Below, piece by piece: positions 35,431 to 45,127 of a stretch of DNA of 64,000 bases. Below the pieces are notes generated by a model. That model searched no databases, had not been told where the DNA came from, and saw only the letters and a program-made list of their open reading frames with translations. Made by a program: the position numbers and the translations under genes. Every line of letters begins with the position of its first letter. Within the stretch, counting starts at the first letter, position 1. Source of the DNA: Solea solea (taxonomy: Eukaryota; Chordata; Actinopteri; Pleuronectiformes; Soleidae); NCBI RefSeq assembly GCF_958295425.1, contig NC_081154.1, positions 18,289,364 to 18,353,363 of the forward strand. Reading direction: 5' to 3'.

Positions 35431-36195
35431 ACACAGTAAACCGATATATCGCCGACATTAAATCAATACAATAAAACCATAATTAAACCCACACTCACAT
35501 TATTCCCTCGCTCCCTCATTTAATCCGCCACTAAATTCACAATCACTGCACATCTCCGTAACGTACACCAAGGTAAAAAAGAAGACGGTAAGAATTTTGT
35601 TGGACTTTGGTTGGTTATTTCTGTCACTGTATCCTTCTATGTGTTTTTCATGTTTATGTTTTTATGTTTTTCTATGTTCATGTATTTCTAGAGTATACTA
35701 TGTCACAATCTACAACATGTATCCTGTAATTAATGACCACATCAAAACGAGGCCCCTGCATATAACAGCACAAACGCATGCACTCTCTCTCTCACACACG
35801 CACATATACATACATACACATGCTGAACACGTAAACTCACGCACATATGTACATCCACATACAAGCTGTAGTATTGCAGTTTATCAGACAGACAGACGCA
35901 CACACATGCACATAATACACACACAAACACGTTACAAGCACGTAGACACATACACACACATCCACATACAGGCTGTAGTTTCGCACATAGGCTGTCAGAC
36001 AAGCACACATGCACACACACACATGCATACACGCACACACATACCATATCCTAGACAACAGCACTCGCACATAGGCTGTCAGACAGGCACACACACACAC
36101 ACACATACTTACATGGGAACACACACACCCTGTGTTAAACATCAGCCTGTGCACATGCACAGAAAACACACACAGGCTACACCAGATAAGTAAAT
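35431..36195 (+). other. L1 inter-ORF spacer, CA-rich
   Basis: The 765-bp spacer holds an imperfect CA-rich tandem region at about 35770-36180. In it, CAGGCTGTAGT and GCACATAGGCTGTCAGACA recur among (CA)n and ACACATGCAC motifs. A 198-codon open frame over it, made mostly of His and Thr codons, is a product of the CA repeat, not a protein I would believe. Confidence 0.7.
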
Positions 36196-39100
36196 ATGGT
36201 TAATAAGATGAATACACTCAGGCTTGTCACTTGGAATGTGCGTGGAATTGGCTCGAAACACAAAAAACTTAAAGTCCTCAACCACCTAAATAGTCTCCAA
36301 GCGGACATTGTCTTACTACAAGAGACTCACCTAGCTAAGTCAGATTGCCAGCTCACCTCATCACAATTTCCCCACATATACACAGCAAGCTACAACTCTA
36401 GACAGAGAGGAGTCGCCATCATGATCAATAGAAAATTAAACTTCATACATAAGAACACTATGATAGACCCAGAAGGTAGATTTATAATACTTCACTTATT
36501 AATCAATAATACAAACTTCTGTATATCTAACATATATGGTCCTAATGTTGATGACCCCTCCTTTTTTCACACGTTCTTCTCCTCACTGTCCACTCACTTA
36601 GACACAACACTGATAATAGGAGGGGACTTCAACATGGTACTCAACCCAGAACTTGATAGGCTCAGTAAGGCAGGAACAACACGGAACTGGCAATCAACAG
36701 AAACACTTAAACAATACATGAGTGATTATGGTCTTTGTGATGCTTGGCGCTCCTGTCATCCAGCTGATAAAGAATACACCTTCTTCTCACCTGTACACAA
36801 TTCCTACTCTAGAATTGACTTCTTTCTCACCAACAGCTCAATTCTATCAGACGTCACAGACACTTTGATTCACCCTATCACCATTAGTGACCATGCACCA
36901 GTTTCACTAAAGATAACTAATAAGGCCATCACACCACCAATCAGAAACTGGAGATTTAATACATCATTACTAGATGATCCAAATTTCATCAAATACTTTG
37001 AAAAAGAGTGGTTAATTTTTCTAGAAACAAACGACCTGCCAGGAACACAACCAGATGTCCTCTGGGAGGCAGCAAAAGCAGTTATGAGGGGTAGAATAAT
37101 CTCATACTCCTCATTTAAAAAGAAGAAAGAAAACCTACTGGAATTAGAACTACAACATAAAATAAAAACATTAGAGACTGCCTATGCTGCATCCCAAGAT
37201 GAGAACCTGCTGAATAATATAAGAAAATTAAAACTTGAATTAAACAAAATAATAGAAAGGAAAACGCAGTTCCAACTGGAGAGATTACGCTTGGAAAACT
37301 TTGAACATAACAATAAGTCCAGTAAATACCTAGCTAACCAACTTAAATTAAACAAAGAAAAAACAACTATCCACTCTATAAAAGACCCAGACGGTAAACT
37401 AACCCATGCACCGGAAGAAATAAACACAATTTTTAGAGATTTCTATAAAAACTTATACTCATCAAACAATAACTCATCAAGTACAGACATAAACACATTT
37501 TTAAACTCCATAGATCTACCAAAACTTAATAACGAACAGGTTAATTCTATGGAGTCCCATATCACAATAGCTGAACTAAATGAGGCCCTACACCATATGC
37601 CAAACAGGAAAGCCCCAGGACCAGACGGATTCCCAGTGGAATTCTACAAAACATTCTGGTCCATACTAGCACCAACATTCTATAAAATGATAATAAAAAT
37701 CAAGGAAAGTAACACTCTCCCCACACACATAAATACAGCACATATCTGTCTCCACCTCAAACCTGAGAAAGACCCGTCACTCCCATCCAGCTATCGCCCC
37801 ATCTCACTCATAAATGCAGATCTTAAAATCATCTGCAAAGCCTTAGCAAGGAGACTGGAAAAAATCACCCCCTTCATAATTCACCCAGATCAGACAGGAT
37901 TCATTAAGGATAGACATTCAACTAATAATACACGCAGATTAGTAAATATAATAGACTACTGCACAATCAATAAATTTAGAGCAGCAGTGGTTTCACTAGA
38001 TGCAGAAAAAGCATTTGATAGAGTAAACTGGAAATTCCTAATTGCCACAATGGAAAAATTTGGATTCGGAGAAGAACTCATCTCCTGGATTAAAATTTTA
38101 TACAGTTCACCCAGTGCCTCTGTCAGAACAAATGATCAAACTTCTCCAAGCTTCACTCTCCAGAGAGGTACCAGACAAGGCTGTCCACTCTCCCCATCGC
38201 TTTTTGCCATCTTTATCGAACCACTCGCAGCGGCTATTCGCACAAACAAAAATATCAAAGGTATTCAAACAACAAAACTACATCACAAAATAAGCCTCTA
38301 TGCTGATGATGTATTACTTTTCCTCCAAAACTCACAAAGCTCTCTTTCTGAGACTATTACACTTCTTAATAAATTCTCAGCCATATCAGATTACTCGATA
38401 AACTGGGCAAAATCAATCATCCTACCAATCAACCATGACTTCAAATCATCACCATCCTGTCCTCTAAAATCTGGAAACATTAGATATTTGGGTGTAAATT
38501 TTTCCTCCAGGCTGTCAGATCTAGCACAATTAAACTATACCCCACTACTTAAATCAATAGAGGATGACCTCCTACGATGGAATTCCTTACCTATATCACT
38601 TATGGGAAGAGTTAACACCATGAAAATGATGATCTTACCAAAAATCAGTTACCTCTTCTCAATGATTCCAACTAAACCCTCACCAATCTGGTTTAAATCC
38701 TTAGACTCTGCCACCACAAAATTCCTCTGGAAAACCAAACCAGCACGCATCAGTCTAAAAACACTCCAAAAAGCAAAAGCCTATGGTGGTCTGGAACTTC
38801 CAAACTTCCACAACTACTTTCTTGCAAATAGGCTTCACTATGTCCAAAAATGGTTTCAACCTAAACCACTGGACAGTCTGTGGCTAGACATCGAACAAAC
38901 ACTCTGTAATGAAATTAAAATCTCCGATTTACCATTTATAAGTAAAACCATTAAACGGCATCAGTGCTTTAAAAGCATAAATATAAATACCTCCTTGTCA
39001 GCCTGGTGGGAATTTATCAAACTCACTGGGTCCTTGCATATCCCATGTAAATATACCCCAATCTGGAATAATCCAGACATACTACGGAATAAAACAACAC

Positions 39101-39957
39101 TAAAACTCAAATCATGGCAAGAAAAAGGTATAAGGCACCTGGAACAAATTCTTCAAGATAACAAATTCATTCCATTCCATAACTTAGTGGAACAATATGG
39201 CATTAACAGCAACACGTCCTTTGATTATCTACAAATAAAATCTGTAATCCAGACGAGGTTTAAAACCAGTAAATTGGATCTAGAACTACCTCCAATGATC
39301 AAACAATTTCTAAACCTTATGTCTCCCAAAATGGTGTCTAAAACACATGCACTATTGACTAAAAATGATTGTATAATCTCTTTACCAACCACAAAATGGG
39401 AGGCGGACCTATCCATCAGCCTAGATGAAAATTTCTGGTTACAGATATCATCTAACACATTCAAATTGATAAAAAATCCAGACCTACAACTAATACAATA
39501 CAAAATCTTACACAGAACACACTACACAGGACAAAGGATGTTCAGAATGGGGCTCTTACAATCAAATATCTGCACAAACTGCAACGAAAACACAGCAGAT
39601 AGCTACATGCATGCTATATGGCTATGCACACCGGTGTATAACTTCTGGTGTAGGGTATGCGAGGACCTCTCAGCATGTCTCGAATACACCATACCACCTT
39701 CCCCCATGCTATGCATACTGGGTGATTTAAACGGAATACATATAAACATGGAAAAATCACACATATTAATCAATAGCCTAAGCATCGCCAAGAAAACTAT
39801 CCTCTTGAACTGGAAAAACAAGAAAAACTTAAGTTTAAACCAATACAGAAATTTAATTTTAGATCACATCTCTATGGAGAGAATGTCTGCTTCCATAAAG
39901 AAACAATTACCTATATTTGATTTGACCTGGACACCTCTAATTGATTATATTTCCTAG
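36196..39957 (+). CDS. LINE ORF2 protein: AP endonuclease and reverse transcriptase, 1253 aa, intact
   Basis: ORF2p nicks target DNA and primes cDNA synthesis on it. The N-terminal exonuclease-endonuclease-phosphatase domain (about 1-240) shows WNVRG with N14, QETH with E43, GGDFN with D144 and N146, and SDHAPV with D232 and H233, the expected catalytic set. The RT domain (about 440-780) has APGPDGFP near 472, DAEKAFDRVNW near 602, QGCPLSP near 660, and the catalytic YADDVLLF with D704-D705. A C-terminal CCHC-type motif (C1126, C1129, H1139, C1144) matches the Cys-rich tail of L1 ORF2p. No stop interrupts the frame, so enzymatic activity is plausible but untested. Confidence 0.95.
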   Translation: MVNKMNTLRLVTWNVRGIGSKHKKLKVLNHLNSLQADIVLLQETHLAKSDCQLTSSQFPHIYTASYNSRQRGVAIMINRKLNFIHKNTMIDPEGRFIILHLLINNTNFCISNIYGPNVDDPSFFHTFFSSLSTHLDTTLIIGGDFNMVLNPELDRLSKAGTTRNWQSTETLKQYMSDYGLCDAWRSCHPADKEYTFFSPVHNSYSRIDFFLTNSSILSDVTDTLIHPITISDHAPVSLKITNKAITPPIRNWRFNTSLLDDPNFIKYFEKEWLIFLETNDLPGTQPDVLWEAAKAVMRGRIISYSSFKKKKENLLELELQHKIKTLETAYAASQDENLLNNIRKLKLELNKIIERKTQFQLERLRLENFEHNNKSSKYLANQLKLNKEKTTIHSIKDPDGKLTHAPEEINTIFRDFYKNLYSSNNNSSSTDINTFLNSIDLPKLNNEQVNSMESHITIAELNEALHHMPNRKAPGPDGFPVEFYKTFWSILAPTFYKMIIKIKESNTLPTHINTAHICLHLKPEKDPSLPSSYRPISLINADLKIICKALARRLEKITPFIIHPDQTGFIKDRHSTNNTRRLVNIIDYCTINKFRAAVVSLDAEKAFDRVNWKFLIATMEKFGFGEELISWIKILYSSPSASVRTNDQTSPSFTLQRGTRQGCPLSPSLFAIFIEPLAAAIRTNKNIKGIQTTKLHHKISLYADDVLLFLQNSQSSLSETITLLNKFSAISDYSINWAKSIILPINHDFKSSPSCPLKSGNIRYLGVNFSSRLSDLAQLNYTPLLKSIEDDLLRWNSLPISLMGRVNTMKMMILPKISYLFSMIPTKPSPIWFKSLDSATTKFLWKTKPARISLKTLQKAKAYGGLELPNFHNYFLANRLHYVQKWFQPKPLDSLWLDIEQTLCNEIKISDLPFISKTIKRHQCFKSININTSLSAWWEFIKLTGSLHIPCKYTPIWNNPDILRNKTTLKLKSWQEKGIRHLEQILQDNKFIPFHNLVEQYGINSNTSFDYLQIKSVIQTRFKTSKLDLELPPMIKQFLNLMSPKMVSKTHALLTKNDCIISLPTTKWEADLSISLDENFWLQISSNTFKLIKNPDLQLIQYKILHRTHYTGQRMFRMGLLQSNICTNCNENTADSYMHAIWLCTPVYNFWCRVCEDLSACLEYTIPPSPMLCILGDLNGIHINMEKSHILINSLSIAKKTILLNWKNKKNLSLNQYRNLILDHISMERMSASIKKQLPIFDLTWTPLIDYIS

Positions 39958-41935
39958 GGCGGGTTGGTGACTGTGTCTTCCCTGGTCGGTCCGTGGTGTT
40001 GCGGGCCGTGCATCTGGGGTACTGGGGATGTCTGGTGGTCTGTGTGGGTTGGTGGCCCTGGGTCTACCGTCCCTCGGTGGCTGTGGGTCTGCCCTACGGG
40101 GGTTGGGGTGGATTTGTGGGGGGACTGCCGCCTTGGCCTGGGGGGCCCGTGGGGGTTGGGGGTGGTGGGCCGTGGGCTGGGGCTGGGCTGGCGCCGCACT
40201 GCGGGTGGGGGTAGGGGCTCTGGGTCTCTGTGCGCTGGGGCCTGCGGGGCGCTGGGGGGTGGAGTTGGCCCCTAGCGGGGGGGGGGGGGGGGATCCCCCC
40301 TGGGATCTGCCCTCCGGGGTGGCGGGGCGGTGCACGCTGCTGTGCTCCTGCTGCGCTCTGGGGCGGACTTGTGCGTCCTCCGTCCCTTGGGGGGGGGGGG
40401 CATGGTGGGGGGCACGCGGGGGGGCGCCTTGCTTTGGGGACCCTTGGGATGGGAGATGGGGTGGAACGTAGGCCTGGTCTGGACTGTTCCTGGGCTGTGG
40501 GCGGGCCGGGGTCTGGGGATTGCTGCCGTCAGTAATGCCGTGGTGGCCTGGGTGTGGGTCCTGCCTCGTCGGGGCTGGTGTGCTCACCGGGGTCCTACCT
40601 TCTGGTCGAGTGTGGGGGTATCTGGTCCTCCGCCCCGGCGGCACTCATGGGATGCCATGGCGTGTCCCTGGCCTGGACGGGTTGCTCCCTTCTTGGCCGG
40701 GGGTGAGTGGGAATGGGGCATATGGCCCTGCCAGTCAGGAAGCTGGCAACCTACTTGGGGGGGCACTCTTGCCCACCCCCTACGCCCCCCCCCACCGCAG
40801 ATGATACATCTAAACACACACATCTAGGGCACCGGGGGGGGTGTGGCTGAGCTGATGGGGGGTCGGGGGGTGGGACCATCACATGGTGGGGCCGCTCTCC
40901 TTCCCCCCGATGATCTGCCACTCTTCCCCTAATTTTATCGCATGTTAGACATTAGGGCCTGGTGGGCGAGAGACACGTCGACGGCTCCACTGTCTGCCAA
41001 CAGTGGGACGCCCGTGCCACATTTCCCTCCACCATTTTAACTACACCCCAGATACCAACATACATCGTATCACACACCACACACACGCACACACCTCCAA
41101 ATCACTCACCGGTGGGCTGGGGTGGGGGGGGTGGTCGTGGGTGCACTCCTGAGCGCTCGATTCCTGCTCACCCCCTGGCCGTGTTGGGACTGGCGGTCTG
41201 GGTGAGGGCAGCAGTGGTGGCCATGAGGCGTCGCTGGACGTGGGGGATCGGATCCCCTACGCTCGGTCTGGGGGGTGTCCGGGAGGCATGGTTGTGGCTC
41301 ATCATGACGCACCTCCCTGAAGGTGCTGTGGTGGGCGGCAGTCTGCCTACCCGGCGGGGGTCGTCGGCGGGCGCAGATGCTCCTGGATGTTGGGGGACCC
41401 CTCTCCGGGGCACCGCGGGGTTGGGCACGGCGGGTCCTTGGACCACTGGCCCTGCCTCTACCTGGGGGGTCTGGACCGGCTCGGGAGTCTGCCTCTCTTC
41501 CGTCTCTGGGGGCCCCCTTGGCTGGTGGCCCTACGTGGGCCTCCGCCTGTCCCTCCCTGGGCTGGGGGGCGTGCAGTCGGCTACTGGGGGGCGGTGGGGG
41601 TGGCAGTGGTGGGTATCTGGCCGTGCCTCCCTGGTGGGCGGTCTGGGGGGGGCGCTTCTCCCCCCGGTGGTGGGCTGGCCCTGCCCTTGGGCGCTGGCGG
41701 GCTCTGGGTGCGGGGACCCTGGGCCTCTGCGGCCTGCCTGAGTGTGGGGTGGTTTCGGCCTCTGTCCGTGGTCTTGTCGTCGTCGGCCCCCTCGGGTCGA
41801 CCTTGGGTGGGGGGGCTTTCCCCCCGCATTCCTCCGACTGTCGCTGGGGACGGGCCGGACATTGGCACAGTCCCCCACCCAGATTCCAATCACTCCTAAT
41901 GACAACCCCTGCACATATACACTGATATGCACGAT

Positions 41936-41967
<32 letters not shown>

Positions 41968-42571
41968 CACACTAACACGCTAAGATAAATTAAATTTAAC
42001 TGATATAACTGTTGTAAGCCCGGACATACTCTCTTGATGTGGTCGTTAACAATTACTATATAAACTGTATCTGAAAGCATGTTCTGTATACACTAAATAA
42101 TTTCAACTGTTTAATGTTATTAACCTGTTACTAACACACTAATGTCACCCTTAAGCTGTCTAGGTTCTGTCTTATCAGGTATGTTCTGTCTATATAATTT
42201 CAATTTAATGGTACTAACCCACGTATTATACTGTTGTCCACCTTGCTCTCTCTCTCTCTCTCCCTCTCGATCTCTTTCTCTCTTCTTTTTTCTCCCTCTC
42301 TCTCTCGCTCGCTCTCTCTCTCTCTCTCTCACTCCCCCTCCCCCTCCCTTCCTCCTCCCCGCTCACTCCCCATCCCCTTGTCAGTCCACTCCCTGTCCCC
42401 CTGTCCCCCTGTCCGGTCCGGCTGCCCGCAACACATAATCCTTAAACGAATAAATAAAAATACTGCAGTTCCGAGTATCCCAGACTCGTCCTGCACATAT
42501 CAAATCTGTCCGACACCAAAAGGCATGCAGTCAATCATATTACATGTCCTGGGTACTGGACAGGACAGGTT
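39958..42571 (+). other. L1 3' UTR, 2.6 kb, G-rich on the sense strand
   Basis: From 39958 to about 41860 the sense strand is dominated by G and GT tracts, including runs of 16 G (40277-40292) and 12 G (40389-40400). CA-rich islands interrupt it at 40795-40830, 41040-41100 and 41930-41975, then comes a CT-rich tract (42240-42345). Long open frames on both strands here translate to Pro/Arg/Gly- or Trp/Gly-rich sequence and are composition artefacts. The segment lies inside the target duplications, so it is part of the element. Confidence 0.85.
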
Positions 42572-42596
42572 AAAAAAAAAAAAAAAAAAAAAAAAA
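42572..42596 (+). other. L1 poly(A) tail
   Basis: About 25 uninterrupted A residues immediately precede the right-hand target duplication. Confidence 0.93.
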
Positions 42597-42601
42597 GAAT
42601 T

Positions 42602-42683
42602 ATGTCCAAAAGACTGAAGCCATCCGGCGCCCAAGGAAGGAAAAGAAGGAAAGAAGAGGAAGAAAAAGGTGAAAAAGATAGAG
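42602..42683 (+). pseudogene. hAT transposase first exon remnant (inferred)
   Basis: An ATG opens MSKRLKPSGAQGRKRRKEEE, followed by a GTACAG that could be a splice donor. Basic N-termini with a SGAQ-R/K pattern are typical of hAT-derived (ZMYM/TTF-domain) proteins in fish. The ATG is inside the L1 target duplication, so it also appears at 34433. No further exons are seen in the deleted element. The assignment rests on a short peptide. Confidence 0.4.
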
Positions 42684-43514
42684 GTACAGTAATGTCAATG
42701 TGATTAATAGTTTAATGCATCGTAGTTACCGTTGTTGGAGCAGAGTGTTAGCTTGCTAGCTTACTTGGGACGATAGCAACATTGTTTAATAATCACTAAA
42801 TAGCTGAGTCGACGTGTGTTAATGTTACTCCACCTTAAATTCATCAGGGACGTTTGGAAACTTAACGTTAGGCCTGTTCAGGTGTTATTTTACAGGTGTC
42901 TTTCCTGCTTGTATGTCAGTTAAAATGCTTTTAGTTGTCCATCCCCTTTGTAATAGGGTGGTTGTAAGCCTTTGGTTTTATGTGTCACAGTTTATGTTTG
43001 TTAAAGTTTACATCAGTGTTAAAGTGTATAACTGTTAATATTTCATACCTTAGCTTTCCCATATCATTCATAGGCTATATATATATACATATACTGGTTT
43101 GTGCACTCTGGTTAGACTGAATTGCATTGCAATGACAATAAAGACATTTTCGTTATTAGTCTATATTAGTCTCATGTATAGCACACCAAGCATCTGTTTT
43201 TTTTATTAAAATGTAACATGCAGTCGTCACATATACTTCTCTTCTCTCTTCAGATGCACTTTTAAAATATTTCAGTACCACCCCCAGTGACACAGCATCA
43301 GGTGCTGCTGTCCTTTTTAATTTTATCACTTGTTTCTTTCTTTAGTTTTTATTTGGTGTGATATTTTTTACTCAAAGAAATAAAATCTTGAATACACACA
43401 TGCAGTTTCTGTGTGATTGTATGAAAGTTGATTGTGAAATTGACTGCTGCGATGCAAGAGGGGGCGCCAGCTAAAATCTTGCCAAGGGCACCAAATTACT
43501 CAGGGCTGGCGCTG
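42684..43514 (+). other. hAT 3' interior and right end
   Basis: AT-rich non-coding sequence leads to AGGGGGCGCCAGC and the terminal CAGGGCTGGCGCTG. TGCAATGACAATAAAGAC near 43129 looks like a polyadenylation region of the former transposase gene or a small inserted LINE tail. Confidence 0.5.
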
Positions 43515-43522
43515 CCTGCTCC
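43515..43522. repeat. hAT target-site duplication, right copy
   Basis: CCTGCTCC is identical to 34100-34107. Confidence 0.85.
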
Positions 43523-44179
43523 ACAGCCATTTTGTGTGTTGATGCAGATGAGATCCACATGCCATATAACAAATAGGGAAATATTGGTTTATACCCCCAA
43601 CATATACAACCTAAAAATACTTACAAATAACAAACTTATTTATTTATTTGTAAAAAATGATCTTGTTAATTGTGAAAAACAGAGCTTGCTTTTGTGTTTC
43701 AGGGGAATGCAATAAGCTTCTCTAAGCAGGCAGAAGCAACCAGTGAAGTCATTTTGATTTCTGCTTTTCCATAAATGTAATGTTATCTGTCACTGCCTGC
43801 AGGCCTGTGTTTATTACACATTGCTGTGATATTGATTTCTACCATATCATTTTTATCCAATCAGTCCCCAAGTATGGTGTGAGGCCTCCTGTTCGTACAG
43901 AAATAATATCACTGCCTTCTCTATTCTCTATCACACACACACACACACACACACACAGCTTCATGTAGAGTACAGTAATACTATTTCATACTGGGCTAAT
44001 ATTTGATGTGAGTCTGTATAATCTGTATGTAATCTGAGTGTAACAATATAAATGAATGTTGACGTAACAATGTGACATGAACGTGTGAAAACATTCATAC
44101 ATGTGGATGTTGAGAGCTCATCAGCCGCTGCACACGTCACATGTTTACGTCTCTCCACCTCTCATTGTCTCACGACAAA
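43523..44179. other. Intergenic with a (CA)n run
   Basis: A CA microsatellite is at 43931-43957. No gene is seen. Confidence 0.5.
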
Positions 44180-45127
44180 GGCTATTAACTCTACACTAAC
44201 TCTGTGTTAACTCTGCGTTAACTCTGTGTTAACTCTGCGTTTACTCTGCGTTTACTCTGTTAAATCTGTGTTACGTTAACTCTCAGTTTACTCTGCGTTA
44301 ACTCTGCGTTAACTCTGCGTTAACTCTCAGTTAACTCTGCGTTAACTCTCAGTTAACGCTGTGTTAACTCTGCATTAACTCTCAGTTAACCCTCAGTTAA
44401 CTCTGCGTTAACTCTCAGTTAACCCTCAGTTAACTCTGCGTTAACTCTCAGTTAACTCTCAGTTAACGCTGTGTTAACTCTGCGTTACTCTCAGTTAACT
44501 CTGTGTTAACTCTCAGTTGTCTCTCAGTTAACGCTGTGTTAACTCTGTGTTAACTCTCAGTTAACGCTGTGTTAACTCTGTGTTAACTCTGTTAACTCTC
44601 AGTTAACGCTGTGTTAACTCTGTGTTAACTCTCAGTTAACTCTGCGTTAACTCTCAGTTAACTCTCAGTTAACGCTGTGTTAACTCTGCGTTAACTCTGC
44701 ATTAACTCTCAGTTAACCCTCAGTTAACTCTGCGTTAACTCTCAGTTAACCCTCAGTTAACTCTGCGTTAACTCTCAGTTAACTCTCAGTTAACGCTGTT
44801 AACTCTCAGTTAACTCTCAGTTAACGCTGTGTTAACTCTGCGTTACTCTCAGTTAACTCTGTGTTAACTCTCAGTTGTCTCTCAGTTAACGCTGTGTTAA
44901 CTCTGTGTTAACTCTCAGTTAACGCTGTGTTAACTCTGTTAACTCTCAGTTAACGCTGTGTTAACTCTGTGTTAACTCTCAGTTAACGCTGTGTTAACTC
45001 TGTGTTAACTCTGTTAACTCTCAGTTAACGCTGTGTTAACTCTGCGTTAACTCTGTGTTAACTCTCAGTTAACTATGTGTTAACTCGGTGTTAACTCTCA
45101 GTTAACGCTCAGTTAACTCTGTGTTAA
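44180..45127. repeat. GTTAACTCT satellite, left part (about 950 bp)
   Basis: Ten to twelve base units of the form GTTAACTCT(CA/GC/GT) are repeated about 80 times. GTTAAC is palindromic and contains TTAA. A segment marked by TGCGTTACTCTCAG at 44481 recurs at 44839, a 358-bp internal duplication. The array resumes at 47488 after an insertion. Confidence 0.95.

Larger units (their letters stand above)
34443..42595 (+). mobile_element. Full-length L1/Tx1-type LINE with intact ORFs (about 8.15 kb)
   Basis: In order: a 214-bp 5' UTR, ORF1 (34657-35430), a 765-bp spacer, ORF2 (36196-39957), a 2.6-kb G-rich 3' UTR and a run of about 25 A. The insertion is bounded by a perfect 16-bp target duplication. 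The endonuclease-RT order, the coiled-coil ORF1 and the A tail place it in the L1/Tx1 group; I cannot separate L1 sensu stricto from Tx1-like by eye. Intact ORFs and identical flanks suggest a recent insertion. Confidence 0.93.
34108..43514 (+). mobile_element. hAT-superfamily DNA transposon split by an L1
   Basis: The ends CAGAGCCGGCCCTG and (right end reversed) CAGCGCCAGCCCTG match at 12 of 14 positions and are flanked by perfect 8-bp duplications. Subterminal GGGGCGCC motifs are present on both sides. Without the inserted L1 the element is about 1.24 kb, so it is an internally deleted copy. A short coding start at 42602 is all that remains of a transposase-like gene. Confidence 0.85.

Noticed and set aside
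35597..36193. 198-codon His/Thr-rich open frame between L1 ORF1 and ORF2
   Set aside because: It is the translation of a CA-repeat region; the opposite strand is equally open as Cys/Val repeats.
39937..42080. Long open frames on both strands (up to 324 codons) over the L1 3' UTR
   Set aside because: They translate into Pro/Arg/Gly- or Trp/Gly-rich low-complexity sequence dictated by G/C skew and overlap each other in several frames; no domain is present.
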